DNA from: Lentisphaera profundi
GTDB lineage: Bacteria; Verrucomicrobiota; Lentisphaeria; Lentisphaerales; Lentisphaeraceae
NCBI RefSeq assembly: GCF_028728065.1
Contig: NZ_CP117811.1
Coordinates: 1,984,001 to 2,048,000, forward strand
Direction: 5' to 3'
DNA: 64,000 bases
The translations under genes and the position numbers were made by a program. Shown here in pieces: positions 27,421 to 35,624 of this stretch. Each line of letters starts with the position of its first letter. Position 1 is the stretch's first letter. A model generated the notes under the pieces. That model saw only the letters and a list, made by a program, of their open reading frames with translations. It did not search any database and was not told where the DNA came from.

Positions 27421-28832
27421 GCTTTCTCTTCCTCAATAATTTTTCTACACAAATCTCTATCACAAAAATCCACTGTATGATCCTTATATATCTGCGTCTG
27501 TTCATGCCCTTTGCCGGCGATGATCAAACAATCTCCTGGACCCAAGGCACTACTTGCTGTTCTTATGGCTTGCTCCCGACCCAAGATAATCTCTGCGGAT
27601 CTTTGTTTAGTTGATAAGATATCTTCTATGATTTTCGAGGGCTCTTCACTTCGTGGATTATCATTTGTTAAAGTCACCTCATCGGCCAAATCTGATGCAA
27701 GTCCCATTCCATACCTACGGCTGCGATCGCGATCTCCCCCACAACCAAAAACCAAAAATAATTTGTCTAGACAAATTTTACGGACTTCGCCTATCACTTT
27801 CTCTAAGGCTTCTTGTGAATGAGCAAAATCCACTATGAGCTTTGCACCATTCGCTTTCTCAAAAACCTCTAAACGACCAGGTACTCCCGGAAAGCCTAGC
27901 ATAATATTTTTTATCTTGTGTATTGAAGACTTACCCAATAACTCTGTCGCCAAAAGGATTGCGCCCGCAGCATTATATAAATTATAATCTCCAAGGAGCT
28001 TTGGCATGACGACTTCAGTCTCATTGAAGATCACGCCCTGCTCTGTTATCACACAGTCCGCACCTATGGATTCAGAAAAAGTTTTTGTGGCTGGATCGAG
28101 TAAACGCGTACCATAAGTATCATCGGCATTCACTACTTTGATTTTTGAATAATAATCCTCAAACAAAGATTTTTTTACGTCAAAATACTCTTCCATTGAA
28201 CCATGATACTGAAGGTGATCTTCACTAAGATTAGTAAATAAAACGGCCTCAAAAGCTAAGCCATATAAACGCATTTGATCTAGCCCATGACTTGAGGCTT
28301 CCAAGACTACATATTTAGCACCTTTTTGATGAACCTCTTCAAAAAATGAATGGAGTTCTTCCGCTCCCGGAGTGGTCAAAGCACTGGGGTTTATTTCTGT
28401 ACTAAGACCTTGACCCAAAGTCCCCATAATAGCGGCTTTCTCACCCATGCCATTAAGGATATATTGGAGGATATAAGCCGTACTGGATTTGCCATTGGTC
28501 CCTGTTATTGCAATAATCTTCAATTTATCACAAACATCATCATGAAAAAATCGCGCAAGTTTAGCATTGGCTTTCCTGAGGTCTTTCACACAAACCTGAG
28601 GTATAGCCACATCGAGGAACTCTTCGCAAAGCAGCACTCGAGCGCCTTTAGCTAAAGCTTCGGCAATAAATTTACTGCCATCGAGGGAGTGGCCTTTCAG
28701 AACGGAAAAGACATAGTTTTTCTTAATCTTTCTTGAGTCTGAACTAAATCCTTCAACAAATTCTGGCAAGCCTGAACTTACCTTAGGCTCCAAAGCCTCT
28801 AAGCATTTGAGTAGTTCTTTACTTGACTTCAT
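27414..28832 (-). CDS. murE: UDP-MurNAc-L-Ala-D-Glu:meso-DAP ligase
   Basis: 472 residues. ATP loop ITGTNGKSST, TTPGAEELHSFF, EASSHGLDQMRL and the specificity motif DNPR (in TNDNPRSEEP), which in characterised MurE enzymes binds meso-diaminopimelate rather than lysine. The organism is therefore predicted to make DAP-type peptidoglycan. The gene overlaps ftsI by 14 bases and murF by 7, so translation is coupled. Confidence 0.96.
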   Translation of the reverse strand: MKSSKELLKCLEALEPKVSSGLPEFVEGFSSDSRKIKKNYVFSVLKGHSLDGSKFIAEALAKGARVLLCEEFLDVAIPQVCVKDLRKANAKLARFFHDDVCDKLKIIAITGTNGKSSTAYILQYILNGMGEKAAIMGTLGQGLSTEINPSALTTPGAEELHSFFEEVHQKGAKYVVLEASSHGLDQMRLYGLAFEAVLFTNLSEDHLQYHGSMEEYFDVKKSLFEDYYSKIKVVNADDTYGTRLLDPATKTFSESIGADCVITEQGVIFNETEVVMPKLLGDYNLYNAAGAILLATELLGKSSIHKIKNIMLGFPGVPGRLEVFEKANGAKLIVDFAHSQEALEKVIGEVRKICLDKLFLVFGCGGDRDRSRRYGMGLASDLADEVTLTNDNPRSEEPSKIIEDILSTKQRSAEIILGREQAIRTASSALGPGDCLIIAGKGHEQTQIYKDHTVDFCDRDLCRKIIEEEKAC

Positions 28833-30543
28833 CGGAGATTTCTTCTGGCAAGTCAGGTTTTACATTTAAATAGCGCAAAGTTTTTTCTGCTATACGTCTA
28901 AAAGTTGGTGCTGCGGCAGTACCACCATAACGGTACTTATAGGCAGGCTCATCCACTACAACCATTAATACAAAAGCTGGGTTATCTGCAGGGGCGTAAC
29001 CGACAAAGGAAGCTACGTGAATTGTATTTGAATACGCGTTATTGACCCATTTTTGTGAAGTCCCTGTCTTTCCTGCTACATAATAGCCTGGCACATGAGC
29101 CTTAGGTGCGGTACCCCCATCTCGTGTTACTGTTTTTAAAGCGTTTGTCATTCCTTGAGTGACGCGCAAAGGTAAAACTCTTCGCTTAAGAAGTGGTGGA
29201 TATTCAATGACTTCCTCTGTACCAGCTTTCTTCACTTTATCCACAACACGTAACTGCATCATATTGCCATCATTGGCTAGAGCGCCCCACGCCTGCATCA
29301 TTTGCGGTACTGTAACAGCAATACCCTGCCCAATAGGCATGCGACTAATTGATAAACCATCCCATTTATTAGCCGAACGAAAAATCCCTCGTGACTCAGT
29401 CCCTAAATTAAGTCCTGTTCTTTCTCCAAAACCAAAGCGCCTCAAGCCTGCATACATGGCATTTTTACCAACGCTAATTGCCAGTTTTGCGGTTCCAATA
29501 TTACTCGATTTTTGAATTACCTGCCAAATGGGGATCGTTCCATAATGGTGTCCCGCATCTCGCAAAGGCTTACCCGAATGAAACCACATGCCATCTTCAC
29601 AATCAATACGGTCATTAAATGAAATATTTCTCAAACTCATTACCACGGCAATACTACAGGCCTTCATAATCGACCCTGGCTCAAATACATCTTCTAAAAG
29701 GCGATTGGCATACTTATCTCGAGTCATGGTCGAACGTTGATTCGGATTGAAGGTGGGTCGCTGGGCCATGGCTAAAATTCCACCCGTTCTCGGGTCTGTC
29801 ATCATTGCATAGACTGACTTACAAGGAATCTCTGAAACTAGGCGATCTAACTCTTCTTCCATAAAAGACTGAATAGGCTCGGAAATTGTTAGATACACAT
29901 CCCAGCCATCCTTAGGATTGATGCTTTTTAGCGTATGCAGTTCTTTATTCCTGCGAGAGCGCTCAATAACCACTTCACCACTAGTTGGTGTCATTTCCTT
30001 ATCATATTTAGATTCGATGCCCATGACCCCATTTCCCTTATGGCCCATAAAGCCCAAAACATTAGATGCTAAGGTATTTTTCGGATAGAAACGACTTTGG
30101 GATTCTTCATAATGTAAGCCAGGTAATTTCATTTCGCGAAGCTTCATCACTTTATCAATAGTAACACCCTTCGCTACCACTAACTGAACAAGTTTTTCAT
30201 TCTCAAAACGAGGGCGAAGTAAGGCATCACTCACCCCTGTTTCTTTTTTGAGAATTTCAAAAACTTCCCATTTCCTGGAACCCATATGCCTCGGTTCAGC
30301 AAAGACCTCGTAAGTCACTCTGGTCATCGCTAAGATATTGGGGGCAGGTGAACGCGTGGAATCAAAAATCATTCCACGTCGACCTTTAGATAGACGCTTG
30401 GCGGTATATTTTTTTTGAGCTTTACTTAAAAGTTCATCATGACGATGAACTTGGACATAATAAAAACGCGCCAAAAGCACCGAAAAGAATAGTACGGCAA
30501 AAGTCGTAACTAAAACTAGGCGTGCTTTAAAGCCATCACGCAT
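28819..30543 (-). CDS. ftsI: Septal peptidoglycan transpeptidase FtsI (PBP3)
   Basis: 574 residues, class B penicillin-binding protein. A short cytoplasmic N-terminus and one membrane helix (LVLVTTFAVLFFSVLLARFYY) precede the dimerisation domain. The transpeptidase has SIMK (Ser291, Lys294), SSN (346-348) and KTGT (492-495), all intact. No PASTA domain follows. It cross-links septal peptidoglycan during division. Located between the ftsL-like gene and murE, the usual order. Confidence 0.96.
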   Translation of the reverse strand: MRDGFKARLVLVTTFAVLFFSVLLARFYYVQVHRHDELLSKAQKKYTAKRLSKGRRGMIFDSTRSPAPNILAMTRVTYEVFAEPRHMGSRKWEVFEILKKETGVSDALLRPRFENEKLVQLVVAKGVTIDKVMKLREMKLPGLHYEESQSRFYPKNTLASNVLGFMGHKGNGVMGIESKYDKEMTPTSGEVVIERSRRNKELHTLKSINPKDGWDVYLTISEPIQSFMEEELDRLVSEIPCKSVYAMMTDPRTGGILAMAQRPTFNPNQRSTMTRDKYANRLLEDVFEPGSIMKACSIAVVMSLRNISFNDRIDCEDGMWFHSGKPLRDAGHHYGTIPIWQVIQKSSNIGTAKLAISVGKNAMYAGLRRFGFGERTGLNLGTESRGIFRSANKWDGLSISRMPIGQGIAVTVPQMMQAWGALANDGNMMQLRVVDKVKKAGTEEVIEYPPLLKRRVLPLRVTQGMTNALKTVTRDGGTAPKAHVPGYYVAGKTGTSQKWVNNAYSNTIHVASFVGYAPADNPAFVLMVVVDEPAYKYRYGGTAAAPTFRRIAEKTLRYLNVKPDLPEEISDEVK

Positions 30544-30549
30544 TAAGAA

Positions 30550-30918
30550 TTATGGCTGAACTGTAGTTACAGCAAGTTGCCCTTCTGAACCCAATTGTTT
30601 TCCGACATCATCAAGTGGAGCCTGAATATGATAAAGCTCCATCACATAACTGGGGTTCGGCGAATGTAAATTTAATTTATATTCACGTACTTTTCTGAAA
30701 ATGTAACTGCTCTGAGTCTTCTCTTCTAACTGAGCTTTTAAGTTGATACGACGCACTTGAGCTTCATGAAGAAGTTTCTTTTGTAAGGACAATTCAGACT
30801 GGATTTTATCCTGGTGCGTTTCCATATATAAATAGCCTAGTGCCAACACCAAGACTAATAATGCATCAAAGATCAAGATCCAGCTTCCGCCGCGCTTTGC
30901 GTCCTTATTGTTTTTCAT
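30550..30918 (-). CDS. FtsL-like divisome protein
   Basis: 122 residues. A basic N-terminus, one membrane helix (WILIFDALLVLVLALGYLYM) and a periplasmic coiled-coil stretch (SELSLQKKLLHEAQVRRI) match the plan of FtsL, which recruits FtsW/FtsI. Sequence similarity in FtsL is always weak, so the call depends on topology and on the position between rsmH and ftsI (6 bp gap to ftsI). Confidence 0.75.
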   Translation of the reverse strand: MKNNKDAKRGGSWILIFDALLVLVLALGYLYMETHQDKIQSELSLQKKLLHEAQVRRINLKAQLEEKTQSSYIFRKVREYKLNLHSPNPSYVMELYHIQAPLDDVGKQLGSEGQLAVTTVQP

Positions 30919-30936
30919 TTTCCTATCCTTATCTTA

Positions 30937-31872
30937 TTAAATTTTTTCGGCCACACGCAGCTTTGCACATGCGGATCTTGTATTTTCTTCAAGCTCACCT
31001 GACTCAGCGGTCAAGGGCTTACGTGTTATGATTTTCATTTGTGGTGAACGTCCACAGACACACACAGGGATATCTGGAGGGCAATCACAGGCTACTGCTT
31101 TCTCTTTGAAAAACTCTTTCACCATTCGGTCTTCGAGCGAATGAAAACTTATGACCGCCAAACGCCCTCCTGGCTTCAGAAGATCAAAGGCAGCTGCCAT
31201 GCCGGACTCAAGTGCTCCAAGTTCATCATTGACGGCAATTCGCAAGGCTTGAAAAGCTAGTGTTGGCGCTGGATTTCGTTTACGGCGATTGCGATTAACA
31301 CACACTCGATCAGCTAAACCAGCTAATTGCTCTGTATGTGTAAAGAGCTCCTTATCACGATCTGCCACAATGGCTTTTGCCAAGCGATAAGCTTCTTTCA
31401 TTTCCCCATAATCTCTAAAGATTTTCGTGAGGCCTTCTAAACTTTCTTTATTGAGAATCATAGATGCCGTAACTTTTAGGCGGCGATCCATACGCATATC
31501 TAATGGGCCATTTTCTCGATAAGTGAAACCACGACTCGCTTCATCTAAATGATGAGAACTCACACCGATATCCATTAAAATACCATCGACCTGATTCCAG
31601 CATTCATCTTTTTTGAGATCTTTTAAATCACGAAAATTCAATCGCTTTGACTGGAAATTTTCACCATACTTACTCAAGCGTTCTTTCGCAGCCCGCAAAG
31701 CCTTGTCATCACAATCAAGCCCTAAAAGCTGGATATCCTTAGCGCTTTCAAGGATAAGCGAACTATGTCCACCTCCACCTAAAGTACAATCAATATATTT
31801 GCCTCCTGCATGAGGCTGTAATCCATGAATAACTTGTTCAGCTAAAACGGGTATGTGGTAAAAATCTTTCAT
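30937..31872 (-). CDS. rsmH: 16S rRNA (cytosine-1402 N4) methyltransferase
   Basis: 311 residues. SAM-binding motif DCTLGGGGHSSLIL, with IPVLAEQVIHGL at the N-terminus, DGILMDIGVSSHHLDEASRGF, and LAVISFHSLEDRMVKEFF. It methylates C1402 of 16S rRNA. The start codon overlaps the mraZ stop by one base. Confidence 0.97.
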   Translation of the reverse strand: MKDFYHIPVLAEQVIHGLQPHAGGKYIDCTLGGGGHSSLILESAKDIQLLGLDCDDKALRAAKERLSKYGENFQSKRLNFRDLKDLKKDECWNQVDGILMDIGVSSHHLDEASRGFTYRENGPLDMRMDRRLKVTASMILNKESLEGLTKIFRDYGEMKEAYRLAKAIVADRDKELFTHTEQLAGLADRVCVNRNRRKRNPAPTLAFQALRIAVNDELGALESGMAAAFDLLKPGGRLAVISFHSLEDRMVKEFFKEKAVACDCPPDIPVCVCGRSPQMKIITRKPLTAESGELEENTRSACAKLRVAEKI

Positions 31873-32348
31873 TAACTATTTGCTCCAAATAAATCATCCA
31901 GGCTTACATCTTGGTTCATTAAGCCATCTAACATTGCGTAAGGGTCCATTTCATCTTCTTGACTGGCTTCCCATTCATCTTTTGCCCAAATCTGTGCGGT
32001 TGTAACAGCGCCGACTAATACGGCATCACTTTTTATCCCTGCATGTGCCTTCATCTTTGCGGGCAAGGGAACTCGCCCCTGCTTATCACATTGCACTTCT
32101 TGAATTTTCGCACCGAAGGCCGCTAAGGCTCTCGCCATTTTTGGATTCGTAAAGGAAACTTTTTTCAATCGCTCCCTCAAAACGGCAAACATGTATTCAG
32201 GAATAATTTGAATCATCTTATCTTTTCCAGGCAATAGGTACATACGAGATCCCTCTCCCCCTCTCCAAGAGCGGGGGATCGCAAGCCGGCGTTGTGTATC
32301 GACAGAATGTTCGAACTCGCCGGTGAATATGATCTCGTCAGACGACAT
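31872..32348 (-). CDS. mraZ: MraZ transcriptional regulator of the dcw operon
   Basis: 158 residues with two SpoVT/AbrB-like repeats: FTGEFEHSVDTQRRLAIPRSW in the first (shown in part; the DxxRRxxIP core is visible) and CDKQGRVPLPAKM in the second. MraZ binds repeats upstream of its own operon and regulates it. Four such repeats lie directly upstream (32363-32397). The C-terminal 40 residues are acidic. Confidence 0.96.
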   Translation of the reverse strand: MSSDEIIFTGEFEHSVDTQRRLAIPRSWRGGEGSRMYLLPGKDKMIQIIPEYMFAVLRERLKKVSFTNPKMARALAAFGAKIQEVQCDKQGRVPLPAKMKAHAGIKSDAVLVGAVTTAQIWAKDEWEASQEDEMDPYAMLDGLMNQDVSLDDLFGANS

Positions 32349-32362
32349 GCTAAACTTCTCTC

Positions 32363-32397
32363 ACCTATTTTTACCTAATTGCACCTATTTTACCCTA
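32363..32397 (-). promoter_or_regulatory. MraZ box array (four repeats, 10 bp period)
   Basis: Read on the minus strand, TAGGG, TAGGT, TAGGT and TAGGT start every ten bases (plus-strand ACCTA at 32363, 32373 and 32383, CCCTA at 32393). Known MraZ operators are GGG/GGT-type pentamers at 10 bp spacing, typically three or four. The array ends 15 bp before the mraZ start codon and overlaps the promoter -10. Confidence 0.85.
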
Positions 32398-32415
32398 TCA
32401 AGCACAATAAAGCAA
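32387..32415 (-). promoter_or_regulatory. mraZ (dcw operon) promoter
   Basis: Minus strand: TTGCTT (32410-32415), a 17 bp spacer, TAAAAT (32387-32392). The -10 falls within the MraZ box array, so MraZ binding would block RNA polymerase. Confidence 0.7.
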
Positions 32416-32795
32416 CTAGCGTCCACTAAAAAAATAAGTTTTATTTGAAGAAAAATTTTGACCGAAAAATACACAAAGTCTTTAAAAAGAGCGCTTTTCA
32501 AAAGCATAAAGAGTCATCTAAGAGCGAAATATAACGCGGCCCCTATCCTCCCCTGAGACCGTATAAAAAGCCACATTAAGTTTTTTAGCTCGATACAAAA
32601 AAAAAATGCCCGCATATAGCGAGCTCATTGAGAAGGTATAAAAATAAGGTGAGTTTTCGGAATTAATTAAGACAAGGAGAACTACACGGGATACCCAATA
32701 GAAAAACTATCTTAAGGAAACTACAGGTCAGCCATACAGACTGATGGACTTTAAATAACTATGTGTGTATGGGGGGGGATTAAAGTAAAAACAGA
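32416..32795. other. Intergenic region between the dcw promoter and tRNA-Asn
   Basis: About 380 bp without a recognisable gene. It has several A runs and a G8 run near 32771-32778; no clear terminator for the tRNA-Asn transcript was found. Confidence 0.55.
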
Positions 32796-32871
32796 TGGCT
32801 CCGCGAATAGGACTCGAACCTATGACAAAGAGATTAACAGTCTCCTGCTCTACCAACTGAGCTATCGCGGA
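32796..32871 (-). tRNA. tRNA-Asn (anticodon GTT), copy 1
   Basis: Minus strand: acceptor stem TCCGCGA/TCGCGGA, D arm, anticodon loop CTGTTAA (GTT, Asn), T arm, G discriminator and an encoded CCA. Flanking bases CAGAT / ATCTG can extend the acceptor helix in the precursor. Confidence 0.96.
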
Positions 32872-32887
32872 ACATCTGGGTTACTAA

Positions 32888-32963
32888 TGGCTCCGCGAAT
32901 AGGACTCGAACCTATGACAAAGAGATTAACAGTCTCCTGCTCTACCAACTGAGCTATCGCGGA
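32888..32963 (-). tRNA. tRNA-Asn (anticodon GTT), copy 2
   Basis: Identical to copy 1, 16 bp away, with CCA encoded. Its flanks GTTACTAA / TTAGTAAC are also complementary. The two were probably made by tandem duplication and are cotranscribed, this copy first. Confidence 0.96.
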
Positions 32964-32978
32964 TTAGTAACGGGCACA

Positions 32979-33006
32979 ACCATAACTTAATGAGAATTTT
33001 TTTCAA
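32979..33006 (-). promoter_or_regulatory. Promoter of the tRNA-Asn pair
   Basis: Minus strand: TTGAAA (33001-33006), a 16 bp spacer and TATGGT (32979-32984), ending 15 bp before the first tRNA. An upstream hairpin CGAAAAAT / ATTTTTCG (33010-33040) may be the terminator of the gene before it. Confidence 0.55.
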
Positions 33007-33084
33007 GCTCGAAAAATGAACTTTCTAGGGTGATTTTTCGCTTTTTTTTGAAACTAGCTTTTTAAGTGAATTCCTATTCAAAAC

Positions 33085-34803
33085 TTAAAGCTTCGATGAC
33101 ACCATCATTTCAAAATAGATTTCTCTTTCGTAATCATTCTTTTGTCGGTGTTCAAAAGAACCCTCAAGTGATATAAACAACTGCTCCAGTGCCTTTATCT
33201 CAAAAGATTTAACTTGTTTATCTTCATGTTTTTGCAGCGCTAATTCTAACAATGGGCCACAGGGATAAATAAAACTAAACTTCAAGCGTTTCTCCAAACC
33301 AACAGATGCTACTGTATAGCTGCAGCGAAGTTTTTTCGCATTAGATTCCTGCTCCAGTAACGAGGTCAACAAGGAAAATAATTGAGACCAAAAAACTTTG
33401 GAACTTAATATCAAACAATCACTTTTTGGTAAATCTAAGTCTACTTTAGTCAAGCCATCAACATTTTCCTTAGATTGAAAATGTCTTAAGCAGATTGTTT
33501 TGACGTCAAGTTCATCGCTTGCCATGGCCCGCTCTCTAAAAAGATCTCTCAAAAACAGATAGTTCTTTAACTTCACTGCGTACTCAGCACTCAGTTTTTT
33601 ATCTTGATCCGTATTTTCTATGAGTTTAATTAACATTTCTTCTATGAATTCACACTGCTTCTCTATCAACAAGTGCCGTTCAGAAGATTCTTTGTTTTCA
33701 CATCCTAGTATACGCTTCAATTCCCCTTGTGTTTTCTTCGCACTCTCTTGAACTTGAGCTAACTGACCCTCTAGGCTCTCTAGTTGGTAGTATTCTTTAG
33801 TTGTATCAGTTGCTATTATTACCCAACCCGATTCATTTTCTGCGACTCGAGTATGTTTGTTTATGTGTAATTTTAAAACAATATCCTGCCCATTCCGCTC
33901 TCGAATAATCTGTACTCTTTTCCCGAAATCACTTTCAACTACTTCTGGAATCAATTCTTGAAGTGAATGTCTTGTATCGCTCTGATACTGACCTGCCACG
34001 TCCAAAGAGAACATCCGTAGCGCCACGGGGTTCAAATCAGTAACTTCTTCTTTGGAATTCACAATCAAAACCCCCTGTTCAGAAGATTGAAAAAGCTCAT
34101 AAAGTAAACTCCCAAAAGAAAACGGTAACATATAATACTTAGATATGGCCAAGTGCATACAATAAGCCATGATAGCAACCGTTGAACCGGCTGCCTGAAT
34201 GGTCGCTCCTTCACCCATGAAGTGCGGAGCCACCAAATCTGTGTACATCCCCACATACAGAACAAAGCAACAGCCGGCAACCATAAGTTTTCGCTGAGAT
34301 CTCTCATTTTTATCTTTGGCTGTTTTAAAATTCAATAAAATACACAAGGCATACTGAGCAGGTGCAAAAATACAAATAATCGCAGCTGGAATGAATAAAA
34401 CTCCCGGCTCATGCCTCAAGCCCCACCAAACGGGAGTATAGGAATACACCATATAGGGTGTAAAAACACCGATAAAAGACACCGTCAGAGGAATGACGTA
34501 AAAACTTTTATAAAACCAATCTTCTGCTTTGCCCACTAAAGAGTAGATAAAACGCATGAAAAAGTATGCCAAAAATATATATGAAGGCACCTGCAAGCGA
34601 TAGATCGTCATCGTGAATTCGTGTGGCATCTGAGACCAATTCCAATTTATGAAATCACCAAAAGTCCACACCGTTACACAGGCCATGAAATACACATAGT
34701 CCCGATGAACTCGTTTCGTCATTCCACGATGCAAGCCCACACCTAATAAAACGGCATTACTTAAAAAGGCCACAAATGGCAAAAATGAATATATATTAGA
34801 CAT
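33085..34803 (-). CDS. Membrane sensor with PAS-like domain and degenerate kinase end
   Basis: 572 residues. Residues 1-230 form seven or eight hydrophobic helices like the 7TM N-terminal region found in some sensor kinases. A PAS-like domain follows (about 240-345: SSEQGVLIVNSKEEVTDLNP ... GWVIIATDTT), then a coiled coil (LEGQLAQVQESAKKTQGEL). The last 170 residues have the layout of a HATPase region, but the His box and the N and G boxes are absent; YPCGPLLELAL stands where DxGxG would be. It is probably not a kinase; it may act as a scaffold or sensor. No response regulator is adjacent. Confidence 0.75.
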   Translation of the reverse strand: MSNIYSFLPFVAFLSNAVLLGVGLHRGMTKRVHRDYVYFMACVTVWTFGDFINWNWSQMPHEFTMTIYRLQVPSYIFLAYFFMRFIYSLVGKAEDWFYKSFYVIPLTVSFIGVFTPYMVYSYTPVWWGLRHEPGVLFIPAAIICIFAPAQYALCILLNFKTAKDKNERSQRKLMVAGCCFVLYVGMYTDLVAPHFMGEGATIQAAGSTVAIMAYCMHLAISKYYMLPFSFGSLLYELFQSSEQGVLIVNSKEEVTDLNPVALRMFSLDVAGQYQSDTRHSLQELIPEVVESDFGKRVQIIRERNGQDIVLKLHINKHTRVAENESGWVIIATDTTKEYYQLESLEGQLAQVQESAKKTQGELKRILGCENKESSERHLLIEKQCEFIEEMLIKLIENTDQDKKLSAEYAVKLKNYLFLRDLFRERAMASDELDVKTICLRHFQSKENVDGLTKVDLDLPKSDCLILSSKVFWSQLFSLLTSLLEQESNAKKLRCSYTVASVGLEKRLKFSFIYPCGPLLELALQKHEDKQVKSFEIKALEQLFISLEGSFEHRQKNDYEREIYFEMMVSSKL

Positions 34804-34860
34804 TAACTCATATTCTCCCTACTCCATAAAATGACGCTATCATCACATTTATTCAAGACA

Positions 34861-34889
34861 AAAAAAAGCCTTCCTAATCAAGGAAGGCT
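34861..34889 (-). terminator. Terminator of clpP
   Basis: Minus strand: GAGCCTTCCTT / AAGGAAGGCT stem around GATT, followed by TTTTTTTT. It lies 25 bp after the clpP stop. Confidence 0.92.
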
Positions 34890-34913
34890 CAAAAATGGGT
34901 ATTTTAAAATAAA

Positions 34914-35510
34914 CTACTTAAGCTGGGCAAAAGATGTAATCACTTTGGATACCATGCCATAAGTTTTTGCTTCTGCAGGACTCATCCAAAAATCACGATC
35001 CGCATCCTTGCTTACTACTTCTAATGTTTTTTTACATATGTCGGCTACAATCTGATTATAGCGCACACGGGTTTTATTAATTTCGTCAGCGGTAATCTCG
35101 ATATCAGAAGCCGTACCTCTCACACCAGTACTTGGCTGATGAAGCATAAAGCGTGAATTAGGTAAAGAGAAATTCTTACCTTTTTTAGCCGCTAAGAAAA
35201 TCAAAATCGCCGCGCTTGCACACATACCACTGCAAACTGTATAAACTGGAGCTTTGAAGAACTGGAGCATATCATATATAGTAAAACCTGAATCAGCGCA
35301 ACCGCCACCAGAATTTATATAAACGTAGATAGGTTCTTTTTCAGAACGTTTATTCAATAGGATCAACTGACTTAGAACCCGTCTAGATAGTTCTGGTGAT
35401 ATCTCTTCCGCAATAATAATTGTACGCGTATCGAGCATCTCTTTCATCATTCCCGCTGGTTCTTTCTCAGTCTTCTTTTCTTCTTCTTCATCTTCTAAAC
35501 GAAAATACAT
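34914..35510 (-). CDS. clpP: ClpP-like ATP-dependent protease proteolytic subunit
   Basis: 198 residues, the usual ClpP length. The nucleophile is Ser99 in SGMCASAA, with His124 in FMLHQP and Asp169 in SKDADRDFW. INSGGG forms the oxyanion region. An unusual acidic/Lys-rich N-terminus (LEDEEEEKKTEKEP) replaces the common start. A strong AGGAG precedes the ATG. No ClpX/ClpA gene is adjacent; chromosomes of this group often have more than one clpP, so this may be an accessory copy. Confidence 0.93.
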   Translation of the reverse strand: MYFRLEDEEEEKKTEKEPAGMMKEMLDTRTIIIAEEISPELSRRVLSQLILLNKRSEKEPIYVYINSGGGCADSGFTIYDMLQFFKAPVYTVCSGMCASAAILIFLAAKKGKNFSLPNSRFMLHQPSTGVRGTASDIEITADEINKTRVRYNQIVADICKKTLEVVSKDADRDFWMSPAEAKTYGMVSKVITSFAQLK

Positions 35511-35586
35511 TTTAACTCCTTAAATTTTCAACATAGGCAACAATAGGCTTAGTTTTATTTTTTCCAATAGTACCACGCGTCTAGGA

Positions 35587-35619
35587 AGAAAAAAAACTCC
35601 TCCGCATTACTGGGTAATG
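35587..35619 (-). terminator. Possible terminator of the six-gene operon
   Basis: Minus strand: CATTAC-CCA-GTAATG stem, then CGGAGGAG and a run of eight T or more. The gap between stem and T run makes this only a moderate candidate. Confidence 0.5.
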
Positions 35620-35624
35620 ATATA

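Noticed and set aside
32761-32952. 63-residue frame across the two tRNA-Asn genes
   Set aside because: Its repeated peptide simply reflects translation of duplicated antisense tRNA sequence.
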